DNA of 11,610 bases. Origin: an uncultured Bacilli bacterium (GTDB taxonomy: Bacteria; Bacillota_I; Bacilli_A; RF39; UBA660). The position numbers and the translations under genes are program-made. Every line of letters starts with the position of its first letter. Position 1 is the first letter of the stretch. The notes under the pieces were generated by a model. That model was not told the DNA's origin. It made no database searches and saw nothing but the letters and a program-made list of their open reading frames with translations. The stretch is taken from NCBI GenBank assembly GCA_944358665.1, contig CALVRP010000008.1, positions 1-11,610 on the forward strand, given 5' to 3'. Positions 6,496 to 11,610 of the stretch are shown in pieces.

Positions 6496-6530
6496 ATAAA
6501 AAATAAAAAGCAAATTAATCTTTGCTTTTT
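6496..6530 (-). terminator. ssb intrinsic terminator
   Basis: A perfect 10-bp stem (AAAAAGCAAA with TTTGCTTTTT; 6505-6514 with 6521-6530) and a 6-nt loop are followed on the minus strand by ATTTTTTAT. The ssb stop codon TAA (6515-6517) lies in the loop, so the last SSB codons form the 5' arm. Confidence 0.9.
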
Positions 6531-6841
6531 CCGGATAAGAATGTTACTTTTTCTGCAATTACTTCGGTAAAATATTTTGTTCCTTCTTCAGTTTCATAAT
6601 TAGTAGTTTGAATGCGGCCTTTGATACCTACTAAATCACCTTTTTTACAATATTCACTCGTACTTTCAGCAACGCCTTGCCATAATTTACATCCGATAAA
6701 ATCAGTATCATATTGGCCATTTATATTTTTATAAGAGCGGGGTACAGCTAACGTGACGCGGGTTACTTTTTTTCCATTTTCAGTTTCGTATAATTCAGGG
6801 TCATTGACAAGTCTTCCGACAAGTACGGTTTGATTCAGCAC
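6515..6841 (-). CDS. Short single-stranded DNA-binding protein (SsbB-like)
   Basis: This 108-residue protein is essentially one OB-fold. It starts MLNQTVLVGRLVNDPEL and includes VTRVTLAVPRSYKN (26-39), DFIGCKLWQGVAE (47-59), KKGDLVGIKGRIQT (66-79) and YFTEVIAEKVTFL (90-102). It ends SGKSKD. It therefore lacks both the flexible linker and the acidic DDDIPF-type tip that let the main bacterial SSB recruit partner proteins. In length and pattern it resembles B. subtilis SsbB (113 residues), which acts in natural transformation, rather than SsbA. The usual SsbA neighbours rpsF and rpsR are not here, so this is probably a second SSB. The start codon is GTG (6839-6841) with a strong GGGAGGTGAT site 7 nt away. 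It has its own promoter and terminator. Confidence 0.92.
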   Translation of the reverse strand: MLNQTVLVGRLVNDPELYETENGKKVTRVTLAVPRSYKNINGQYDTDFIGCKLWQGVAESTSEYCKKGDLVGIKGRIQTTNYETEEGTKYFTEVIAEKVTFLSGKSKD

Positions 6842-6864
6842 TCTATCACCTCCCTTCAGTAAGC

Positions 6865-6893
6865 AATATACCGAAAATAAAATGTATAATCAA
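6865..6893 (-). promoter_or_regulatory. ssb promoter
   Basis: On the minus strand, TTGATT (6888-6893), a 17-nt spacer and TATATT (6865-6870) lie 24 nt before the GTG start. The region between this and the trmR terminator (6894-7020) is extremely AT-rich and I see no gene in it. I do not see a ComK-type pair of AAAA-N5-TTTT boxes at the right spacing, although the A/T runs make this hard to judge. Confidence 0.65.
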
Positions 6894-7020
6894 AGGCTTA
6901 TTTTTATTATTTTTACTTAAAAAAAACATTTATTTTTATAAATTTTATTAGAGGAATTTTTCAGTTTTTAATGCTTTTTATTTAATCATTTTATAAAATT
7001 AAAGGAATTAAAAAAACATA

Positions 7021-7045
7021 AAAAAAAGACGACTTTAAAGTCGCC
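7021..7045 (-). terminator. Terminator of the ruvX-yrzB-mltG-trmR operon
   Basis: On the minus strand, GGCGACT pairs with AGTCGTC (7039-7045 with 7028-7034; one G.U) around a TTAA loop, followed by TTTTTTT (7027-7021). The trmR stop codon TAA (7035-7037) is in the loop. Confidence 0.88.
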
Positions 7046-7625
7046 TGTCGGAATTTGTAGTATGTTTTGTGATACTGATGCCATCACCAATATCTAAAAA
7101 TGTTGTAGTGTAATTAGAATTATTTTTCAAAAATTCTTTATAATTATTAATTTTTCTTACTAAAGCCCGAAGATTTTTACTTTTTATCTCTTCAGGTTTA
7201 TCAGTAAGACCATGAAAATTTAAGTTATCGGAAATAATAACTCCATTATCATTTAAATTTTTACTATATTTTTCAAAAAATTTTATATATTGAGCTTTTG
7301 CCGCATCAATAAAAATTAAATCAAATGTTCCTTCGATATGAACATCTAAAGCATCTCCATTAATTATCGTTATTTGCTTTGTCAAATCAAAGGCTTTAAC
7401 ATTTTTTATTGCTTCATTATATAAAGCTTTATTACGTTCAATTGTTGTAATTTTAATGTCAGGGTTTATCATAGCCATTTGGATTGCTGAATAACCAATA
7501 GCACTACCAATTTCTAAAACAGATTCAATGTTATGTTCTTTAATATAATTTTTTAAAAACTCTATACCTTCTTTTTGCATAATTGGTATATTGTTTTCTC
7601 TAGCATATTCTTCTAGCCAATCCAT
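7035..7625 (-). CDS. trmR: tRNA 5-hydroxyuridine methyltransferase (YrrM/TrmR-type O-methyltransferase)
   Basis: This SAM-dependent enzyme belongs to the cation-dependent class I O-methyltransferases (catechol-OMT-like). The 196 residues show motif I VLEIGSAIGYSA (36-47), an acidic residue for the SAM ribose (E63 in TTIERN), FDLIFIDAAK (101-110; D107 a likely metal ligand) and ISDNLNFHG (131-139; D133, N134 likely metal ligands). In B. subtilis the gene after mltG (yrrL) is yrrM/trmR, which makes 5-methoxyuridine at tRNA position 34. The same order here supports that role rather than small-molecule methylation. The hydroxylation genes that follow in B. subtilis (yrrN, yrrO/trhP) are absent from this window, where a terminator ends the operon, so the hydroxyuridine substrate must be made by genes elsewhere. 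The start overlaps the mltG end by 13 nt. Confidence 0.88.
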   Translation of the reverse strand: MDWLEEYARENNIPIMQKEGIEFLKNYIKEHNIESVLEIGSAIGYSAIQMAMINPDIKITTIERNKALYNEAIKNVKAFDLTKQITIINGDALDVHIEGTFDLIFIDAAKAQYIKFFEKYSKNLNDNGVIISDNLNFHGLTDKPEEIKSKNLRALVRKINNYKEFLKNNSNYTTTFLDIGDGISITKHTTNSDRRL

Positions 7626-8695
7626 TTTCCCTCTTCTTTAAGTTCATTAATAATATTAGTATGTTCTTCAGAGGTCCTAGTAAAGTAAACCTTTTTATCA
7701 CTATCAGCAACAAAGTAATAATAATCATTGATATCTGGATTTATTGTAGCTTCTATCGCGCTAGAACTTGGATTATCTATTGGCCCAACTGGAAGACCTT
7801 TCATACTAGTACATCTAGTATTATAACCATTACAAGTAGTTAAATCACTAGTTGTTAGTCTTTCAGTCATTAATTTCTTTGCTGAATAATAAGTAGTTAC
7901 ATCACTACCAAGTGACCAATTATCATTTAGTCTATTATAGAAAACACCAGCCACTTTAGCTCTATCCTCATCAGTTACTGCTTCTAGCTCAACAAGAGAC
8001 GCTAAAGTTAAGATTTCATGCACACTATAGCCGCTATTTTCTATATCATCTTTATATGGCTCTAACTTAAAGGCTGTATTATCGAGAATTTTAGTGAGTA
8101 GATTGTCTAAATTAACTTCATCTTTTTCTAAAACATAAGTGTCTGGAAACATATATCCTTCAAGATTATAATATATTTCTGAATTCTTGACATCATCAGT
8201 AATAAACCAATATTTTTCTTTTAAAGAATCAATATAACTCTCATCACTAATTTTAGCTAAAAACTCTTCTGAAGTAATATCAGTTTTTCTAGAAATAATA
8301 CTCGCCATTTGCCAAGCATTAAGACCTTCTCTAAAAGTTAATCTAACACTATTTTCAGTTGCATTATTATCATTACTTAAAATCCCAACAATCTCACCAA
8401 CATCCATATTTTGATCAAGTTCATAAGTTCCTACAGTAAGGCCAGTTGGTGAATGGAACTTTAAATACACCTTATAGAAGAATGCAGATTTTATTAGATT
8501 TTTTTCTTTTAAATCATCAGCTAAAGTATAATATGAATTACCCTCTTCAACTGTAAACTCAACCGTTTTACTATCACTACTTACAGCCAAGGTCTCAAAT
8601 TTATATAGTCCAATAAAAACTACAATAGCCAAAATAATTAAAACTATTAAAAATAGTAAGAATTTACGTATAGAAAACTTACGTTTTTTAACCAA
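7613..8695 (-). CDS. mltG: Endolytic peptidoglycan transglycosylase MltG
   Basis: MltG cleaves nascent glycan strands at the outer face of the membrane and so sets chain length during cell-wall synthesis. The 360-residue protein has a basic cytoplasmic start (MVKKRKFSIRK), one transmembrane anchor at about 11-31, a LysM-like region near 45-115 and the YceG catalytic domain. Visible motifs are LEGYMFPDTY (178-187), LASLVELEAVTDEDR (231-245; E236 is the probable catalytic Glu), AGVFYNRL (249-256), YNTR (291-294), GLPVGPIDNP (300-309) and YYFVADSDKKVYFTRT (326-341), followed by EEH (343-345). It starts with TTG (8693-8695), preceded by an AGAGG site about 8 nt away; no better start lies nearby. 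It is 10 nt after yrzB and overlaps trmR by 13 nt in another frame. Confidence 0.95.
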   Translation of the reverse strand: MVKKRKFSIRKFLLFLIVLIILAIVVFIGLYKFETLAVSSDSKTVEFTVEEGNSYYTLADDLKEKNLIKSAFFYKVYLKFHSPTGLTVGTYELDQNMDVGEIVGILSNDNNATENSVRLTFREGLNAWQMASIISRKTDITSEEFLAKISDESYIDSLKEKYWFITDDVKNSEIYYNLEGYMFPDTYVLEKDEVNLDNLLTKILDNTAFKLEPYKDDIENSGYSVHEILTLASLVELEAVTDEDRAKVAGVFYNRLNDNWSLGSDVTTYYSAKKLMTERLTTSDLTTCNGYNTRCTSMKGLPVGPIDNPSSSAIEATINPDINDYYYFVADSDKKVYFTRTSEEHTNIINELKEEGKWIG

Positions 8696-8705
8696 AATAA
8701 CGCCT

Positions 8706-9020
8706 CTATTCTTGTTCTTCTACTTGATTTTGCATTTCTTCTAAAATTGTTTCGATAATTTTCCACTCTTTTTCAGTTTCAATTGGTGTTAAGTTAAGAG
8801 AAGCGAACTCTTCATCTTCACTTACTTTTAATTCTTTTGGATCATAAATTGATGCATATACTTTAGTATTTCCCTCTTCATCAATTGAATTGTCTGTATA
8901 GACGATATAACTTTTTTTAGTTTCTGGAGAATCAAACATAAATAAAGTATCACATTCAATTTGTCTTCCATCCTCATCTACAGCTTTAAATTTTAATTCA
9001 TCCATTTGCATAATTCTCAT
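8706..9020 (-). CDS. yrzB: YrzB-like DUF1292 protein
   Basis: This small acidic cytoplasmic protein is of unknown function. The 104 residues include FKAVDEDGRQIECDTLFMFDS (11-31; as FKAVDEDGRQ and IECDTLFMFDS), SYIVYTDN (37-44), YASIYD (55-60) and a charged C-terminal helix (EKEWKIIETILEEMQNQ). This is the DUF1292 pattern: a compact beta domain with the repeated theme of an 'edge' strand followed by Y-V-Y-T. Its place between ruvX and mltG matches B. subtilis yrzB. Three in-frame ATGs (9020, 9011, 9005) are possible. The first has AAGGA 5 nt upstream, the second has it 9 nt upstream and the third is too far, so 9020 or 9011 is the likely start. The gene overlaps the end of ruvX by 14-23 nt, so translation is probably coupled. 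Confidence 0.88.
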   Translation of the reverse strand: MRIMQMDELKFKAVDEDGRQIECDTLFMFDSPETKKSYIVYTDNSIDEEGNTKVYASIYDPKELKVSEDEEFASLNLTPIETEKEWKIIETILEEMQNQVEEQE

Positions 9021-9435
9021 TCCTTTCCTTATCCAAATATGTCTGCAGAATAATATTAGCAGCTAAACTATCTACTTTTTGTTTACGTTTTTTTCTTGAC
9101 ATATCTGCTTTCAGCATATAACTTTCGGCTTCTCTTGTTGTCAGTCTCTCATCTTGCATAACAACTTCTAAATTAAATTCCTTTTCTAGCATTTTCTTAA
9201 ATTCTAAAGTTATCTCTGCTCTTGGACCAACAGTTCCATTCATGTTCTTTGGAAAGCCTAAAACAAGTTTGCCAATTTTATTATCATTGATGATTGGTTT
9301 AAGTAAGTTAATTGCTTCTTTGTAATTACTGTCACTAAAATGTATAGTGGTCAGTGCAGTCGCAATCGTGTGAGTCGCATCAGAAATAGATACTCCAAGC
9401 GACCTTGCTCCTAAATCTAAGCCTAAATACCTCAC
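8998..9435 (-). CDS. ruvX: Putative Holliday junction resolvase / pre-16S rRNA nuclease (YqgF family)
   Basis: YqgF/RuvX proteins have an RNase H-like fold. E. coli YqgF has been linked to pre-16S rRNA 5'-end processing, and related proteins cleave Holliday junctions; which activity applies here cannot be read from sequence. The 145 residues are full length. The acidic active-site residues are D7 (in YLGLDLGARSLG), E96 (in MQDERLTT, 93-100) and D122 (in VDSLAANIILQTYL, 121-134), with LVLGFPKNMNG (57-67) as a further signature. The start is GTG (9433-9435) with a GGAAGGTGAT site. It is the first gene of the ruvX-yrzB-mltG-trmR operon and is divergent from the M15 peptidases. Its TGA stop overlaps the start of yrzB. 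Confidence 0.94.
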   Translation of the reverse strand: MRYLGLDLGARSLGVSISDATHTIATALTTIHFSDSNYKEAINLLKPIINDNKIGKLVLGFPKNMNGTVGPRAEITLEFKKMLEKEFNLEVVMQDERLTTREAESYMLKADMSRKKRKQKVDSLAANIILQTYLDKERNENYANG

Positions 9436-9462
9436 CTAATCACCTTCCTGCTGCTACTTTAC

Positions 9463-9491
9463 ATTTTATCATTTATTTTTGATTTTGTATA
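9463..9491 (-). promoter_or_regulatory. Probable promoter of the ruvX operon
   Basis: On the minus strand, TATACA (9486-9491), a 17-nt spacer and TAAAAT (9463-9468) lie 27 nt before the ruvX start. The match to consensus is moderate. Its -35 touches that of the divergent promoter. Confidence 0.5.
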
Positions 9492-9519
9492 GACCTTTAT
9501 TTTAATTTAATGATATAAT
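9490..9519 (+). promoter_or_regulatory. Promoter of the tandem carboxypeptidase genes
   Basis: A perfect TATAAT (9514-9519) is preceded by an 18-nt spacer and TAGACC (9490-9495), a weak -35. It is back to back with the ruvX promoter, whose -35 overlaps it by two bases. Binding at one could therefore affect the other. Confidence 0.6.
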
Positions 9520-9544
9520 GATGTAAAGTGAGGTTAGATGTTAT

Positions 9545-10507
9545 ATGTATAAGAAAAAAAGAAAAGTTAAAAAGAAAGTTATTTTTTTAGGAATTGGCGT
9601 AATTTTATTTATTGTTTTAATTATAGTTGCTATTAACCTTTACGCTCATTTTACTAGTAATGAATACAAACTAGAACAAATTGGGTACAATGAAAAAGAA
9701 ATTACAGACATTTTGGAATTAGATAATAAGTATATCAGTTATGCTTTGGAAAACGAATATGATAATGATTTAATCCCGTTAACTAGTGAAAAATGGTTTA
9801 TTTGGGACAAATACAAAAATTATAAAAACTATATTAAAGATCTTGAAGAACAACCAACAACTGATAAAATTGATTACGAAGACGTTATAACTAAAGTAAA
9901 TACTAAAACGAATTATAAATATTATACTCATACTACAGAAACTAATATGAATTTAGGGAATGCAATTTTAGTTAATAAATATTATTCTTTGCCAGAGCAG
10001 TACGCCCCAGATGATATTGTTGATGTTCCAACAACTTATGCTTTTGAAGGAATACAAACAAAAAAAGAAGTATATGAAGCTTTTAAAGAAATGGCCGATG
10101 CTGCTAAAGAAGATGGCATTACTTTAATTATTAATTCTGGTTATCGTACTTATGAATATCAAAAAAATGTCTACGATCAATACGAAAGCGCTAATGGACA
10201 AGAATATGCCGATAGTTATGCCGCTAGGCCCGATTTTTCTGAACACCAATCAGGACTTGCCTTAGATATTGTTACTTATGGTATGACTATGGATAATTTT
10301 GAAGACAGTGATACATATAAATGGCTAGTAAACAATTGTACTGATTATGGTTTTATCTTAAGATATCCTAAAGGTAAAGAAGAAATAACTGGTTATGCCT
10401 ATGAGTCATGGCACTATCGTTATCTAGGTAAAGAACTTGCTAAAAAAGTTGAAAAAAGTGGACTCACATTTGACGAATATTATGCATATTATTTAGATAA
10501 GGAATGA
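9545..10507 (+). CDS. Membrane-anchored D-alanyl-D-alanine carboxypeptidase, M15B/VanY type (copy 1)
   Basis: Enzymes of this family are zinc peptidases that remove the terminal D-Ala from peptidoglycan stem peptides outside the membrane. The 320-residue protein has a very basic start (MYKKKRKVKKK) and a single membrane segment at about 12-31, an uncleaved anchor by appearance. An unassigned N-terminal region covers 38-160, and the M15 catalytic domain covers about 165-315. Active-site residues are visible: R201 in NSGYRTYEYQ, zinc ligands H234 and D241 in SEHQSGLALDI, and E287 (general base) with ligand H290 in YESWHYRYLG. All key residues are present, so it should be active. It has its own promoter. 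The ribosome site (AAGTGAGG) is rather far, about 11 nt, from the ATG. It is followed after 4 nt by a paralogue. No vanHAX or two-component genes are nearby, so a resistance role is not indicated. Confidence 0.93.
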   Translation: MYKKKRKVKKKVIFLGIGVILFIVLIIVAINLYAHFTSNEYKLEQIGYNEKEITDILELDNKYISYALENEYDNDLIPLTSEKWFIWDKYKNYKNYIKDLEEQPTTDKIDYEDVITKVNTKTNYKYYTHTTETNMNLGNAILVNKYYSLPEQYAPDDIVDVPTTYAFEGIQTKKEVYEAFKEMADAAKEDGITLIINSGYRTYEYQKNVYDQYESANGQEYADSYAARPDFSEHQSGLALDIVTYGMTMDNFEDSDTYKWLVNNCTDYGFILRYPKGKEEITGYAYESWHYRYLGKELAKKVEKSGLTFDEYYAYYLDKE

Positions 10508-10511
10508 TATT

Positions 10512-11558
10512 ATGAATAAAAAAATAATTATTACGATAATTGTTTTTCTTTTGCTTATAGGAGGGATTTTTATCTTTGTTAATCAAAATAAAAGTTTTGA
10601 AGAAAAACTAAAAGATATTGGTTATAGTGATAAAGAGGCTAAAGAAATTAGTAATTTAGTATCTGAAGAAGACGAAAATATTATTTTAAACAATGAATAT
10701 AATGATGATTTAATTAATATTTTAAATAGTAAAAATTATAAAGATGATAACTTAAAACTATATTTAGAATACGCAAGTAATAATAAAAAAGCTGATACTA
10801 ACGCTATTATTAATATTGTTAATTTAGATTTAACCGATTATGAATACTCTGATTTTCTTGGGGAACTTGCTGGCCAAAAATATTTTATTAAAAATAATCT
10901 CGATCGTTATCTAAAATATGATAGTGATGACGCCGAAAAAACAGTAAAAGAAGTTAATTGTAATCTAGATTATGATTATTATGAAAACACTAAAGAAACT
11001 AATACTGATGATGATAATTTAATGCTAGTAAACAAATATTATTATTTAACCGAAGATTATGAGCCCGATGATTTAGTAACTTTAGACAGTACTTATAATA
11101 TGGGAACTAATAATCAAATGCGAAAAGTTGCCGCTGATGCTTTTATGAAAATGGCTGATGCCGCCAGACTTGATAATATTACAATTAAAAATGCTTCTGG
11201 TTACCGTAGTTACGAGTATCAAGTAACTTTATATAATGATTATGTCAAGAGAGATGGTAAACAGGCCGCTGACACTTATTCAGCGAGAGCTGGTTATTCT
11301 GAACACCAAACCGGTCTAGTTAGTGATATTAATCAAATAGAAGATGCTTTTGAAAATACTGATGCTTTTAAATGGCTTAGTGAAAATTCTTATAAATATG
11401 GTTTTATTTTAAGATTTCCTAAAGATAAAGAAAATCTAACCGGTTATAAATATGAACCATGGCATTATCGTTATGTTGGAACAAAGGCCGCTAAAATAAT
11501 TCATGATGAAGATTTAACTTTAGAAGAATATTATGCATACTATATTCAAAACGACTGA
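10512..11558 (+). CDS. Membrane-anchored D-alanyl-D-alanine carboxypeptidase, M15B/VanY type (copy 2)
   Basis: This 348-residue paralogue of the preceding protein has a short basic start (MNKK), an anchor at about 5-23, an N-terminal region 27-190 about 30 residues longer than in copy 1, and the M15 domain at about 200-345. Key residues are R232 (ASGYRSYEYQ), zinc ligands H265 and D272 (SEHQTGLVSDI), E315 and H318 (YEPWHYRYVG). The motif is slightly unusual in reading VSDI where ALDI or AVDI is common, but the Asp ligand is kept. Both copies share an early 'LxxIGYxxKExxxI' segment, LVNKYY, PDD, KMADAA, YGFILR and the C-terminal EEYYAYY/DEYYAYY. The ATG is 4 nt after the copy 1 stop, with AAGGAA before it, so they form one operon. 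A tandem duplication followed by divergence, perhaps with different substrates, is likely. Confidence 0.92.
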   Translation: MNKKIIITIIVFLLLIGGIFIFVNQNKSFEEKLKDIGYSDKEAKEISNLVSEEDENIILNNEYNDDLINILNSKNYKDDNLKLYLEYASNNKKADTNAIINIVNLDLTDYEYSDFLGELAGQKYFIKNNLDRYLKYDSDDAEKTVKEVNCNLDYDYYENTKETNTDDDNLMLVNKYYYLTEDYEPDDLVTLDSTYNMGTNNQMRKVAADAFMKMADAARLDNITIKNASGYRSYEYQVTLYNDYVKRDGKQAADTYSARAGYSEHQTGLVSDINQIEDAFENTDAFKWLSENSYKYGFILRFPKDKENLTGYKYEPWHYRYVGTKAAKIIHDEDLTLEEYYAYYIQND

Positions 11559-11580
11559 TATTTTATCAGTCATTTTTTAT
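11553..11580 (+). terminator. Terminator of the carboxypeptidase operon, possibly bidirectional
   Basis: A perfect 8-bp stem (GACTGATA with TATCAGTC; 11553-11560 with 11564-11571), a TTT loop and ATTTTTTAT form a strong terminator. The stop codon TGA (11556-11558) is inside the 5' arm. On the minus strand the stem is followed only by GTTTT, so it would be weaker there. Confidence 0.9.
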
Positions 11581-11610
11581 ACAAACTTTTTACTTTTTCA
11601 GCAAACACCA
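11570..11610 (-). CDS. Possible C-terminal end of a minus-strand gene (cut by window edge)
   Basis: One minus-strand frame is open from the right edge for 12 codons, reading VFAEKVKSLYKK and then TGA (11570-11572). Its Lys-rich, helix-like ending next to a terminator shared with a convergent gene is what the end of a real gene would look like. Twelve codons are too few to name it or to exclude chance; the other two frames close within seven codons. Confidence 0.3.
   Translation of the reverse strand, partial: VFAEKVKSLYKK

Noticed and set aside
6445..6513. 23-residue N-terminal extension of RuvA
   Set aside because: It covers the ssb terminator and the ruvA promoter, has no ribosome site and does not look like RuvA.
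6894..7020. Small RNA or origin-like element in the AT-rich gap between trmR and ssb
   Set aside because: Only A/T runs are seen. No stable hairpin, no repeated DnaA-type boxes and no promoter-terminator pair enclosing a transcript.
3458..7843. Plus-strand open frames opposite miaA, ruvB, ruvA and mltG (3458-3667, 5254-5454, 6032-6304, 7661-7843)
   Set aside because: All are antisense to strongly conserved genes with visible catalytic motifs and have no start signals of their own.
9545..11558. Vancomycin-resistance cluster
   Set aside because: The two VanY-type enzymes have no vanH, vanA/B ligase, vanX, vanZ or two-component genes beside them in the window. Housekeeping wall trimming is the simpler reading.
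1..11610. Mycoplasma-type genetic code (TGA as Trp)
   Set aside because: Several genes end cleanly at TGA with the next start or a terminator right there, and all tryptophans in conserved motifs are TGG.
1..11610. CRISPR array, tRNA or rRNA genes
   Set aside because: No regularly spaced repeats, no cloverleaf with a T-loop motif and no rRNA-like sequence was seen on either strand.

Overview
The window is AT-rich, tightly packed chromosomal DNA from a Gram-positive-type bacterium. It is most likely an uncultured member of the Bacillota (class Bacilli, near the Erysipelotrichales/RF39-like gut lineages). This is inferred from very low GC, strong AGGAGG-type ribosome sites, sigma-A-type promoters, U-tailed hairpin terminators and gene orders that resemble Bacillus subtilis. 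TGA is a stop here (ruvA, ruvX and both M15 peptidases end in it) and Trp is TGG, so the genetic code is the standard one, not the Mycoplasma code.

Layout. At the left edge is the first part of a minus-strand gene that looks like an IS30-type transposase. It is divergent from rpsD (ribosomal protein S4), which has a 150-nt structured leader that probably binds S4. rpsD and a minus-strand zinc-ribbon/DUF975 membrane protein converge on back-to-back terminators near 1000-1047. Next comes a minus-strand operon read from right to left: ruvA, a small membrane protein, ruvB, queA and miaA (2640-6444). Upstream of it is a single-gene unit encoding a short SsbB-like single-stranded DNA-binding protein (6515-6841). 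A second minus-strand operon follows: ruvX/yrrK, yrzB (DUF1292), mltG and trmR/yrrM (7035-9435). Its order is the same as in B. subtilis. Divergent from ruvX, on the plus strand, are two tandem paralogous membrane-anchored M15 (VanY-type) D,D-carboxypeptidases. They end at a terminator that may also serve a minus-strand gene cut by the right edge.

How the genes fit together. There are three themes: DNA recombination and repair (RuvA, RuvB, RuvX, SSB), tRNA anticodon-loop modification (QueA for queuosine at 34, TrmR for methoxyuridine at 34, MiaA for i6A at 37) and peptidoglycan metabolism (MltG and the two carboxypeptidases).

The content is mostly housekeeping and I do not see a clear new defence or mobile system. 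The points most worth a second look are: the S4 leader with a predicted 5-bp pseudoknot; the unrecognised membrane protein inserted between ruvA and ruvB; the tandem M15 pair with a shared unassigned N-terminal region; the zinc-ribbon/DUF975/extracellular-domain fusion; and the repeated overlap of terminator hairpins with stop codons.
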